Shown in pieces: positions 1-7,946 of a stretch of 64,000 nt of DNA (positions are counted from its first letter, which is position 1; every line of letters begins with the position of its first letter). The stretch comes from Stenotrophomonas maltophilia (GTDB taxonomy: Bacteria > Pseudomonadota > Gammaproteobacteria > Xanthomonadales > Xanthomonadaceae), in assembly GCF_001676385.1 (NCBI RefSeq), contig NZ_LYVJ01000009.1:62001-126000 (forward strand), given 5' to 3'. The translations under genes were made by a program, and so were the position numbers. The notes below the pieces were generated by a model. The model had not been told where the DNA came from, did no database searches, and was given only the letters and a program-made list of their open reading frames with translations.

Positions 1-52
1 GCTGGATCTGCCGCGTCGCTGGCGCATGAAGCGGGCGCAGCGTGCAGGGTAG
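1..52 (+). CDS. 3' end of an unidentified gene (partial)
   Basis: The second forward frame is open from the window edge to a TAG at 50-52 and would encode a basic C-terminus ending RRWRMKRAQRAG. Only 16 codons are visible, so the product cannot be named, and the frame could be open by chance. No terminator is visible after it. Confidence 0.2.
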   Translation, partial: LDLPRRWRMKRAQRAG

Positions 53-197
53 CGATGCGACGTCGGCGACACCCGTCCGGTTGCGGCCAGCCGTAGCGTT
101 CAACCCGTGCCCCTACCCCGGCCCCTGACGACCAACCAGGGTCCCCCTGGCAATGGCGGCCAGCAGCACCGATCCGCTCCACGCCAGATCTCTCGTC

Positions 198-653
198 TCA
201 CTGACGCACCCGTTGGCCAAAGAAGTATCGCCTGCCCACCTCAAAGTCCAAAGGTGCTGCCGAGTACCGGTTCAATATCGCGGCCGCTGCCCTGGGTTGG
301 AATATGCCCTTCTCACCGTAGAAGCCGGAGCAATCGACTCCAGAATAGACCTCGAACTTGCGCCTCCAGCTCAGGAAACCGCCCCGGTCGATCCATTCTT
401 CACAGTCGCTTGGCGCCAGTGATTTCCTCATGAGTTCTATCTGCAGATTCATGTCAACCGGGGAGCCTCCCCAGATCGATGTCCCGTCATTGCCGCAGAT
501 GCTTCTCAACTGGACCAGCCTCGCGTTGACAGCATCGATGTACTCGACATCACTTAGTCCACTGTCAAACAACTCAGGCTCACTCTCGATTGGCTCGAGG
601 AGATTGACTATGTTTGCCTCGATCGCTCCAGCACCCACGCCAATACCGTCCAA
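198..653 (-). CDS. hypothetical protein, possibly truncated at its start
   Basis: This open frame of 151 codons has an amino-acid mix typical of a soluble globular protein: acidic, with interspersed Trp and aromatic residues, for example DCEEWIDRGGFLSWRRKFEV near the middle. I recognise no family. The first possible start is a TTG that directly follows an in-frame TGA, and there is no Shine-Dalgarno sequence, so the true N-terminus may lie in another frame (an ATG occurs at 671-673). It lies in the decayed DNA left of the island boundary, next to an integrase remnant, so it may be a cargo remnant of the older element. Function unknown. Confidence 0.4.
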   Translation of the reverse strand: MDGIGVGAGAIEANIVNLLEPIESEPELFDSGLSDVEYIDAVNARLVQLRSICGNDGTSIWGGSPVDMNLQIELMRKSLAPSDCEEWIDRGGFLSWRRKFEVYSGVDCSGFYGEKGIFQPRAAAAILNRYSAAPLDFEVGRRYFFGQRVRQ

Positions 654-1362
654 GGTTCATCCATGGGAATTTCGCCAGCCGACAGAATTTCCGGCGGAGG
701 CGGGTGCGGATAGTGATATCCACGCCCTACCCAACAGAAGCAGCCTTGAAGGTAGCTCGGCCTGTGAGTGTGCTGATAAATAAGGTCTTCATGACCTGCC
801 AGATGATAGCCACATCCACGGTGACGACAACGACTCGAATCCTGCAGACAACACTAGCCTGCGCGTCGCTTCACCTGGTTTCGTGAAGCAGGCGGTCGCG
901 GCGATGGCCGGCCTCGCGCGACGTTCATGCGGTCCTGGGAGCCAGTAGTTGGGTAGTTCGATCGGATGGGCGGGTTCGGGTGTGCGCCAGATGGCCCAGC
1001 GACTGATCTCCTCCATCGTGTTCTTCATCCGAAAGCACAGCTCGGGGTTGCCTCGCGCCTGTGTTACGCCGCTGCCTCACGATGGCTGTTCCAGCATTGA
1101 TGCCGTCGGCCTGTTCGAGCGGTGCGCCGCCGCCGCCCTCGGATCGTTTGAATCAAACGCGGTCGGCCGGGTCAGGGAGTGAGTTGGCCAGGGCGCGACT
1201 CAACGACGATGCTGACCTTGGATGTCCCGCCATCCCAGCTCGTGACCTGAGCTCATCCCGCAACTCCTGGGCCACAAGCTTGGCGTGCGACCTAGACGTC
1301 TCCGGAAAAGTAGCTATGGAACCGCGAAGCCGTGGTGAGTTGGGCCGAGGATGAAGCTCGGA
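654..1362. other. intergenic stretch without a supported gene
   Basis: Several short overlapping frames occur here, but none has a start with a ribosome binding site or a recognisable domain. I see no RNA gene or long repeat. The stretch separates the hypothetical gene from the integrase remnant and is probably eroded mobile-element DNA. Confidence 0.4.
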
Positions 1363-1908
1363 TCAACCGAGCTTCGTAGCCAGCTCCGAAGCTGTGGCTC
1401 CGTAGTAGATCAGGAGGCTGGACAAATTGCGGTGCCCGATCACCCCCGCCGATTCCAGGACGTCCACCTTCTTCGACAGTCGCCAGATGGCCTGTACGCG
1501 CGCATCGTGAAAATGCAGGTCCTTGACGGTGGGAACACCGACTCCGACCTTGCGGAATAGGCTGTCTCGCTTCGATGCCGACAGGCCGAACACCGGAGCA
1601 ACCCCCAGCCGCAGCGCGCAGGATCTGCGCAGCGCACGCCGTCAGCGGCACTCTCCAGCGCGACAGAAGCACCAGCCTGATCCAATTGCGCGGGGTTTCC
1701 ACCTTCAGCGAATCCCACACGTCGAGCGCCTTGGCCAGCACCTCGACTTCCTCGCTGGAGATCCGGCGCGCGCAGCACGCTTCGTATTGAACACTTTGGC
1801 GGCGCACCGGCCGTCCACTTCGGCGAAGGCCCGGTATCGGTTGCCCAGGGGGCGGATGGATGCCACGGACCCACTGCGTGCCATTCCGTGTGCCCGGGTG
1901 CCTTTCAA
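1363..1908 (-). pseudogene. degraded tyrosine recombinase (phage-type integrase)
   Basis: Three frames in succession resemble one integrase. The N-terminal arm-binding part is in frame 1705-1908 (SVASIRPLGNRYRAFAEVDG, then a CAAKVFNTKRAARA stretch). A middle part with RWRVPLTACAAQIL lies in a second frame. The catalytic C-terminus is at 1363-1593, with HFHDARVQAI, GVIGHRN and LLIYYGATASELA. The nucleophile Tyr and the Arg of the FHDxR box remain, but the His that normally follows that Arg is Val. The family is normally about 330 residues; here about 180 codons remain with at least two frameshifts and an internal deletion. It belongs to a different subgroup from the intact integrase at the right end. 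Its 5' side points to the tRNA-like copy at 2015, the same order (int, then att) as at the right end, so it is probably the integrase of an earlier element. Confidence 0.7.
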
Positions 1909-2014
1909 TACGGGGCGCAGCGGGGTGGCTCGGGAACCCTTGTCCGCCGCAATTCACTGATTCAGCTTTGAATCATGGCGACACGGGAGATGCAGGGAGT
2001 GGCGAAAAAAGGGG

Positions 2015-2035
2015 ATGGTGCGCTTATCCGAACCG
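2015..2035. repeat. copy of the tRNA-Thr 3' end (putative att site)
   Basis: Reading the minus strand, GGATAAGCG followed by CACCAT repeats the acceptor and T-arm end of the tRNA-Thr at 61371-61392 in direct orientation. It has one missing C in the acceptor (GCGCACC for GCGGCACC) and one T-to-C change. Such copies mark the far end of elements integrated into tRNA 3' ends. The divergence suggests an old site or the junction with an earlier element. Confidence 0.65.
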
Positions 2036-2102
2036 CAAAGAAACTGTAAGTGAATGATATACTTCGACTTTCTAAATTCACAAACTCCACCGCACCCCCT
2101 TT

Positions 2103-2111
2103 TGTACCCCC
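2103..2111 (+). other. TGTACCCCC nonamer, candidate integrase arm site (left end)
   Basis: The nonamer TGTACCCCC, preceded by a C/T-rich run and followed by ATTCGAATTGCA, lies 68 bases inside the left att copy. The same nonamer, again followed by an AATTGCA-like string, occurs at 61239-61247 and inverted at 61201-61209 just inside the right att. Placement at both inner ends fits arm-type binding sites of the integrase, but this is inference. Confidence 0.4.
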
Positions 2112-2288
2112 ATTCGAATTGCATGGTGTCGGCCCCCCTTGGACGCTCAGGGACTGAGAACTGGTCATCCCTAGAAGCGGAGCCAGCCCAAGTTGGGCAC
2201 CGAACTAGGCCACACAACGTGCTATTGCCCAAGCCAGCAGAGATAGAGCGCTCTCGTAGCTTTACTTAAACCATGCCAGGGCTCGGCC

Positions 2289-3215
2289 TTGCCCGCTGCC
2301 AGCTTGGCCTCGTCGGCGATTGCCCGCGGCGAGCTGACCGGGCGCATGGATGAGGCCCCCACCGGCGTGTTCGGCCGGACGTCGCGCCATTCCAATACCA
2401 CTGTGACCCGGGTGACGCAGATGATCGGGCAGATCCAGCGCGGTGCGCGACGGAATGATGACGCGGCCGCCAATATCGCCCAAGGCAATGGTGACCTGTC
2501 CGCGCGCACCGAAGCGCAGACTGCCTGCTTGGATGACACCACCGCGTCCATCCGCACGCTGGCCAGCGCGGTGCAGCACAATGCCCGCCTGGCTCAGGAG
2601 GCCAACGGCCTCTCATTGGCCGCCACCGACGTGGCCCCGGCCGGCCGCGGTGCTACCCATGACGTGGTGGAGATGATGCAGCGAATTGATGCGTCCTCGC
2701 TGCGCATCACCGACATCACCTCGGTAATCGATGGGATCGCTTTCCAGACTAATATCCTAGCGCTGAACGCTGCCGTTGAGGCGGCGCGTGCAGGCGAGCA
2801 CGGCCTGGGATTTGCAGTGGTGGCGGGCGAGGTACGTACGCTGCCGCAGCGCTCCGCTGCGGCAGCTCGGGAAATCCGCACGCTCATCGTCGATGCCAAC
2901 GGCCAGGTCACCGAGGGCGCGGCGCTGGTGGAGCGTGCTGGGCAGACGATGGAACAGATCGTGGACAGCGTAGACCAGGTACGGGCGATGATCGGCGATA
3001 TCGCCGCATCTTCGCAGGCGCAGTCCAATGACATCGCGCGGGTTGATGAGGGACTCGACCGCCTGGCTGGCATGAATACCCTCAACAGCCAGTTGGCCGA
3101 TGTGGCCGCCGATGGCGCGCGCTCGATGAAGGACGAAGCGGTGCGGCTGAGCGATGCGGTCAGTGTGTTCACCCTGGAGGCAGCCACGCGCCGACACGCA
3201 CCGTCGGCGACCTAA
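2289..3215 (+). pseudogene. methyl-accepting chemotaxis protein, signalling domain only
   Basis: The frame encodes the tail of a HAMP domain (SSAIARGELTGRMDE, residues 8-22) and then a complete cytoplasmic MCP coiled-coil hairpin. The tip region, roughly residues 145-185, contains DGIAFQTNILALNAAVEAAR followed by AGEHGLGFAVVAGEVRTL, which is diagnostic. Normal receptors begin with a transmembrane segment, a periplasmic sensor and a second membrane segment; all are missing, the frame opens after a stop at 2244, and the only start is a TTG. Two tip residues differ from the usual consensus (GLGF for GRGF, LPQRS for LAQRS). The gene is therefore probably a 5'-truncated remnant just inside the island's left end. 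A soluble receptor fragment that still binds CheA/CheW is possible but less likely. Confidence 0.75.
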
Positions 3216-4599
3216 AGCGATCACAAGCGGCGCCATCGGGCTCACGGTACTGTTGCGGCCACCGGCACATGGAAGGTCCAGCGGCCCTCCAGCACCAGCG
3301 CTTCCGACGCGGTTGCGGTCGCGGTCGGAGATCGAGCCCTTCACTCCTGCAAAATTGCTGGTGGAAAGAAGTATCCCCCATCTGTTTGGTCCGCGCGAAG
3401 CAACATGGCAGTGGAAGTGGTTGGCCAAACCTCCCCGTCAATACGGTCGAGATCTTGATCTTGCCTGGAGGTTGGGCCGCTTCTTTGTAGCCGTACCGCA
3501 GGTCGGAGTACCGGGCCAGTTCGGTGTGAGTGGGTCCGACATCTTCGATGGAGAGGCCGAATTGCTTTTTAGGGGCGGCGTTTATGCACACGTGAAGAGC
3601 GTCGTGGAGGTTCTAAGGAGGAACGAGGAGCGCCGCAGGGGCCGTGGGCGTTAGGCGTACTAGGGCTTGGGCAGGCAGAGCCCCCTTGCTCATCCGAAGA
3701 CCCGCAGGGGCCCAGCACGCTCCATCCTTCGTCCATCCGATTACATCGATAGAACCAGCGCTTTCTCTCGCTCATGCTCAGTGGGTGGTCGGCCGCCGCC
3801 CCCCTAGACCTGAAGATGCTGGGATAGCTCTTTCATCTCGGAAATTCCACACTCATACAGGCAGTAATCGTAGAAGTATGAGTAGTCGCATAGGGGAAAT
3901 CCGGAAATCCGCTCTCATAGCTCAAATCAAGCTGAGGATATGGATTGGTTGGATCCAGCAGTTCCGGCCCTGGCTTGACCTAGACCGTAGCGAGATCGGT
4001 GGGAGGAGATAGATTAGAGTTGTTCATATCACAATGGCTCCATGCCCACTTCATTCTTATGGGGAATAGAGGTGTGCCTGGCATAGGCGGTGCAAGGAGT
4101 TTAACTATCCCTGTCGAGCTGGACTCAATAAGAGGTCCACGCTCACCCGCCTACGGCTTGGCGTCGTCCTCTGACGGCAGCTTAGTCACTGCTCAAAGCA
4201 TGATAGATGAATTGCTCATCGTGGCTATTAATGGGATCTCAACCACAGATTCCAGTCACAAGTTGCAGCGCCCGGTGTAGCTGGCACCCCTGCCCTAGGC
4301 CGCCAGCCAGGCGTGATCCTCCATACCCTCGTAGTTGGCTCGCTGGCCATCCTCAAAGCCAGGTGATTGCGCGATGCACCTGGCTGGCGAACCCTGAACT
4401 TCATACTCTCGCGGAGACATATATGCTCAATGGCCGCGCCTCGAAGCTATTGTTGCCGAACCAAGTAGCCTGACTCGCAAGCAGCAAATCAGCCAATGCG
4501 TGCCTAGATCGCTCCGAGCATCCCAGAGAGAGAACATCCGCCTAACTCCGTACCGCTCCCAGTCCCCTCACAATGTGCTCATGAAGGCAGCAACACGAT
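3216..4599. other. 1.4-kb gene-poor stretch
   Basis: Open frames here are short, overlap on both strands and lack recognisable domains or ribosome binding sites. A spaced inverted repeat is visible: CGCCAGCCAGG at 4301-4311 and CCTGGCTGGCG at 4379-4389. The stretch probably consists of degraded sequence between the chemoreceptor remnant and the stress block. Confidence 0.4.
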
Positions 4600-5373
4600 T
4601 CATTGCTCAGCTGGCTCTACAGGCATCAAGCTCGATTGCTGCACCCAAGCATCGAAGCCGATGCTTCCAGTCCAAGCACGCCCAGCCGGGACCAGCGTGT
4701 CCACTTGGAGCGGCGAACCAAAGTAGAGCGACTGTGCGTCGCCCACCACCCGCCTTGAATCACCGGTCAGACGCAGGAAACGATTGGCCAACTCGGCCAT
4801 CGATACGCGCTCAGGACCCGCAATTTCCACCACTCCATTGGCCGGCTGCTGCTGAGCGATGCGGGCCACCGCATCGGCCACGTCCTCGGCTGCAATTGGC
4901 TGAACATCCGCCACGGGCAGGCGGAGTGTTGGGCCATCGCCAGCGGACTGGATAATACCGGGCAGGAACTCGAAGAACTGGGTAGAGTGAATGATCGTGT
5001 ATGGCAGCCCAGAATCGCGGATCAGACGTTCCTGGGCGATCTTGCCGCGGAAGTAGCCACTGGCGACCAGCTTGTCGGTACCGACCACTGATAGGGCAAC
5101 ATGATGGCCCACGCCGGCGCGGCTGGCTGCAGCAAGAATGTTGTGACCGGCAGTCACGAAAAACGACAGCACAGCAGCGTCTTCAAATGATGGTGAATTG
5201 GCCAGATCCACCACCACATCAGTACCCAACATTGCTGCATCCAGACCTTCGCCGGTCAGCACATCAATGCCAGTGGATGGCACAGCAACCACAGTGTCAT
5301 GACCGGCACTGCGCAGGCGTTCTACTACCTTGCTGCCGATGCGACCTGTACCACCGATGACGAGGATCTTCAT
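4600..5373 (-). CDS. NmrA-like NAD(P)-binding oxidoreductase/epimerase
   Basis: This 257-residue atypical short-chain dehydrogenase starts with a textbook Rossmann fingerprint, GGTGRIGSKVVERL (residues 7-20), and has no canonical YxxxK catalytic pair. That places it with NmrA/NAD(P)H-binding proteins that act as redox sensors or quinone-type reductases. The start ATG has a good Shine-Dalgarno sequence, AGGAG, 8 bases upstream. It is the third gene in the direction of the sigma4-like gene and LysR gene upstream (129-base gap to the LysR stop), and may be their target or share their transcript. NAD(P)-dependent oxidoreductases/epimerases are one of the three classes (COE) commonly encoded beside ECF41 sigma factors, and an ECF41-type gene lies 2.6 kb away. 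Substrate unknown. Confidence 0.8.
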   Translation of the reverse strand: MKILVIGGTGRIGSKVVERLRSAGHDTVVAVPSTGIDVLTGEGLDAAMLGTDVVVDLANSPSFEDAAVLSFFVTAGHNILAAASRAGVGHHVALSVVGTDKLVASGYFRGKIAQERLIRDSGLPYTIIHSTQFFEFLPGIIQSAGDGPTLRLPVADVQPIAAEDVADAVARIAQQQPANGVVEIAGPERVSMAELANRFLRLTGDSRRVVGDAQSLYFGSPLQVDTLVPAGRAWTGSIGFDAWVQQSSLMPVEPAEQ

Positions 5374-5501
5374 GACGTGTCTCCTGAAATGAGGAAGGGG
5401 TGCCCCGGCCTATCGGGTACTATTGAAGCTTAGAGAGACAGTGTTGACGGTAGTAGGCTCATTGAGGGACGCACGCTGTTGCAGCCTACGCACCAATCTG
5501 C

Positions 5502-6533
5502 TCAATCTTTGGTCGATATGCCTTGTGGAACTTGCGTAGCGGCCTGGTAACTTGCCTCCCAATGCGAAAGGACATCCAGATTCATTGCGCGAACCTGCTG
5601 CGTGCTGAAGTCGATGAACGCACGCACTCGTCTGGGTAACTGACGCCGACTGAGGTAGCACAGATAGTGACCGCGATCGAGCGGCGCATAGCGATCCAAG
5701 CATGTCACCACTCTACCCGTACGCAGCGCCTCTCGTACTTGGTAACTGGGCAACTGGGCGATGCCCAAACCATCAATGACAGCCTGCAGTGCCAGATCGG
5801 TATCATTGAAAGTCAGCGCCGTTTTCGGTTGTACGTGCACTTCTCCGCCATCGACGCGGAATTCCCAGCGCTGCATACGGCCGCCTGGGAGGCGCCTGCC
5901 GATGCAGGCATGGTCGACCAGGGCCTCAACTGTTGCCGGCCGACCGTGCGCCTGCACGTAGGACGGTGACGCGCAGACTACAAGTTGCATTGGCACCAGT
6001 TGTTTGGCCACCACCTGGCTATCTTCCAGCACACCTTCGCGGAACGCTACGTCGATACGATCAGCGACCAGGTTTGGCACCTGCTCATCGAGAAGTAGTT
6101 CCACTGAGACCTCGGGATATTCCGCGCGAAACGCCGCGAGCAGTCTTGCAATCACGCAACGCCCAAAACCATGACTGGCGCTTATGCGCAGGTGACCACG
6201 TGGTGGCCCCTCACGCAGGTCACGCATCTCGTCCATCGCCTGTTGAATGCATGTTACACCCGGTCGGCAGCCCTCAAGGAACAGCTCGCCCTCGCGTGTC
6301 AGCGAAGTCGAGCGCGTAGTACGAAGGAACAGCCGCACGCCAAGCTGTGACTCCAGCTTCTGCACGCTGCGGCTGACCGCCGAACGACCAACGCCGAGCC
6401 GATCCGCCGCACGCGCGAAGCTACCTTCCGCAGCAACCGCGATGAAGGCAAGCACTCCGGCATAGCTGGTTGAGAAGGACGCATTGATCGCATCATGGCC
6501 ATCGTTAACTGGGCAGGAAGGTGTGGCGTTCAT
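5502..6533 (-). CDS. LysR-family transcriptional regulator
   Basis: The 343-residue protein has an N-terminal winged helix-turn-helix (about residues 27-85) with the LysR signature SFARAADRLGVGRSAVSRSV, then a periplasmic-binding-protein-like effector domain (about 115-320). The N-terminus is about 20 residues longer than usual; a start nearer the HTH is possible, but the chosen ATG overlaps the stop of the preceding sigma4-like gene by 4 bases (ATGA), which argues for translational coupling. Downstream on the same strand is the NmrA-like oxidoreductase, a probable target because LysR proteins often control neighbouring redox enzymes. Transcription probably comes from the ECF41-type promoter upstream of the sigma4-like gene. 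Inducer unknown. Confidence 0.9.
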   Translation of the reverse strand: MNATPSCPVNDGHDAINASFSTSYAGVLAFIAVAAEGSFARAADRLGVGRSAVSRSVQKLESQLGVRLFLRTTRSTSLTREGELFLEGCRPGVTCIQQAMDEMRDLREGPPRGHLRISASHGFGRCVIARLLAAFRAEYPEVSVELLLDEQVPNLVADRIDVAFREGVLEDSQVVAKQLVPMQLVVCASPSYVQAHGRPATVEALVDHACIGRRLPGGRMQRWEFRVDGGEVHVQPKTALTFNDTDLALQAVIDGLGIAQLPSYQVREALRTGRVVTCLDRYAPLDRGHYLCYLSRRQLPRRVRAFIDFSTQQVRAMNLDVLSHWEASYQAATQVPQGISTKD

Positions 6534-6784
6534 TCTTCTTTACGCTCCAAAGTGCTTTTTCGTGCAAGCAGGTGGGCTCGAGCCAGGTCCAAGCGCTGCA
6601 GACACGTCGATACGTCCAGTCCCAGCAGCGGCACGATGTCCTCGAAGCCAGCGCCCAACACGTCGTGCAACAGCAGGATGGCGCGTGCATCCGGCGGTAG
6701 CTCATTCAGCCCGGCAAGGAAGGTTTGCCAGACCTGCTCGCTGGCAGGGCGCTTTGCGGTAAGCGGATCTATGGAAGTACTCAT
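6530..6784 (-). CDS. stand-alone sigma-70 region 4-like protein
   Basis: This 84-residue protein consists almost only of a region 4 fold. Residues 19-75 align by eye with region 4 of the ECF41-type sigma factor encoded 1.2 kb away: LNELPPDARAILLLHDVLG here, LERLAPDARAAFLLHDVFD there. The region 2 that would bind the -10 element is absent, and there is no room upstream for it, because an ECF41-type promoter ends 8 bases before the ATG. The gene overlaps the LysR gene by 4 bases. A lone region 4 can bind the RNA polymerase beta flap or a -35 element, so it may modulate the ECF factor or assist LysR; this is inference. Alternatively it is a remnant of a second ECF gene, but the perfect promoter and coupled stop argue for retained function. 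Confidence 0.7.
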   Translation of the reverse strand: MSTSIDPLTAKRPASEQVWQTFLAGLNELPPDARAILLLHDVLGAGFEDIVPLLGLDVSTCLQRLDLARAHLLARKSTLERKEE

Positions 6785-6792
6785 AACCCGCA

Positions 6793-6819
6793 GACGGCTG
6801 AGCCACCCTAGCTGTGACA
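6793..6819 (-). promoter_or_regulatory. ECF41-type promoter of the sigma4/LysR operon
   Basis: The minus strand reads TGTCACA (6813-6819), a 16-base spacer, then CGTC (6793-6796). This matches the described ECF41 promoter (-35 TGTCACA, -10 CGTC) exactly. The start codon of the sigma4-like gene comes only 8 bases after CGTC, so the transcript should begin at or within a few bases of the ATG, with no room for a Shine-Dalgarno sequence. Confidence 0.75.
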
Positions 6820-6929
6820 GTTAATTGGTGATTTTCGATCAACACCGTGGAGCCCCAGCGCGATCTACCTACATCGATAGCCAGAACGTACGCTCCCGTG
6901 CCACCCAACTTTTCCGCAGGAGCCCTACA

Positions 6930-7409
6930 ATGACCGCCCGCCTGGATTACGCCGCACAAGCGCCGGAGCTGTTCAAGAAGCTCGGCCTGTTCTCGCACGC
7001 CGCCCACACCGCGTCGATCGAAGCCGGCATCATCGATCTGGTCAACATCCGCGCCTCGCAGCTCAACGGCTGCGGCTTCTGCCTTGACATGCACGTGAAG
7101 GAAGCCACGATCCGTGGCGAGCGTGCTCTGCGCCTGCACCACCTAGCCGCATGGCGCGAATCGACGTTATTCAGCCCGCGTGAACGCGCCAGCTTGGCCT
7201 GGACCGAGGTGCTGACCCACCTACCAGCACAGGGCGTGCCCGATGACGTGTACGAGCGCGTGCGAGGCCAGCTGTCCGAACAGGAAATCGTCGACCTGAC
7301 CTATGCGGTGATGGCAATCAACGCTTGGAATCGCGCCAATGTTGCGTTCCGCACCGTCCCCGGCACCTTGGACAAGGCGTTCGGCCTCGACAAGGCCGGC
7401 TTGGCCTGA
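6930..7409 (+). CDS. carboxymuconolactone decarboxylase/AhpD-like protein
   Basis: The protein has 159 residues. The start at 6930 is chosen over an in-frame ATG 105 bases upstream because GCAGGAG precedes it at good spacing and the family begins here. It carries the CMD-family active-site signature NGCGFCLDMHVKEA (about residues 46-59), with the redox CxxC and the proton-relay His, and later AWRESTLFSPRERASLAWTE, typical of the AhpD-like alkylhydroperoxidase branch. These proteins reduce peroxides or act on electrophilic substrates in the cytoplasm. It is divergent from the sigma4/LysR operon, followed 54 bases later by a cupin gene, then by an ECF41-type sigma gene. CMD proteins are the classical partner of ECF41 sigma factors and a frequent target. 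Confidence 0.9.
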   Translation: MTARLDYAAQAPELFKKLGLFSHAAHTASIEAGIIDLVNIRASQLNGCGFCLDMHVKEATIRGERALRLHHLAAWRESTLFSPRERASLAWTEVLTHLPAQGVPDDVYERVRGQLSEQEIVDLTYAVMAINAWNRANVAFRTVPGTLDKAFGLDKAGLA

Positions 7410-7463
7410 GTGCCCGGCGCCGCTGCCCGCAGGTACGTCCCGCATCCGTACAGGAGACCATCC

Positions 7464-7871
7464 ATGCGTTCCCTACTCCCCTTGGCCTTACTCGCCCTTC
7501 TACCTTTCGGAACTAGCGCTGCCGCACCGTCTGGCACCGCGCCTGAACCAATCGTGCGCGAAGTGATGACCCGCGCCTTGCCGGAACATCCAGGCAAGGA
7601 AGCATTGATTCTCACCGTGGAATACCCGCCCGGTGGTGCAGATCCGGTACATCGCCATGATGCTCACGGCTTCGTCTATGTACTTGAGGGGCGGATTGTG
7701 ATGGGCGTGGCCGGTGGGCGCGAAGTCGCCCTCGGTCCCGGTGAAGCCTTCCATGAAGGCCCAGATGACCTGCACACAGTTGGCCGGAACGCCAGTACCA
7801 CCAAGCCCGCAAGGTTCGTGGTGTTTCTGATCAAAGACATCGGCAAGCCGGCTGTGTTGCCTCCGCATTAA
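7464..7871 (+). CDS. exported cupin-domain protein
   Basis: A 135-residue single-domain cupin. The start at 7464 has a strong AGGAG seven bases upstream and opens a Sec signal peptide (MRSLLPLALLALLPFGTSAA) with a likely cut after SAA. The mature part holds cupin motif 1, DPVHRHDAHGFVYVLEGRI, with metal-binding His residues, and motif 2 around PGEAFHEGPDDLHTVGRN. Such proteins bind a divalent metal in the periplasm; some are dioxygenases or quercetinase-like, and others only bind ligands. It is probably co-transcribed with the CMD gene upstream (54-base gap) and sits immediately before the sigma gene, suggesting an oxidative-stress role. The reaction is unknown. Confidence 0.85.
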   Translation: MRSLLPLALLALLPFGTSAAAPSGTAPEPIVREVMTRALPEHPGKEALILTVEYPPGGADPVHRHDAHGFVYVLEGRIVMGVAGGREVALGPGEAFHEGPDDLHTVGRNASTTKPARFVVFLIKDIGKPAVLPPH

Positions 7872-7910
7872 TCGTAACCCATCGCCAGCTACCCTGAATG
7901 GGTCTCCGGA

Positions 7911-7937
7911 TGTCACAATCCGGGGACCTGTTCCGTC
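7911..7937 (+). promoter_or_regulatory. ECF41-type promoter of the ECF sigma gene
   Basis: TGTCACA at 7911-7917 is followed by a 16-base spacer and CGTC at 7934-7937, the exact ECF41 promoter pattern. The ATG of the sigma gene lies 9 bases after CGTC. This predicts positive autoregulation of the sigma factor and a leaderless or nearly leaderless mRNA. Only two perfect copies of this bipartite pattern were found by eye in the window, both in this locus. Confidence 0.8.
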
Positions 7938-7946
7938 TACGCTGGC

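Noticed and set aside
3169..3591. Minus-strand frame of 140 codons downstream of the chemoreceptor remnant
   Set aside because: Some stretches look protein-like, but both strands are open at once and nothing is recognisable.
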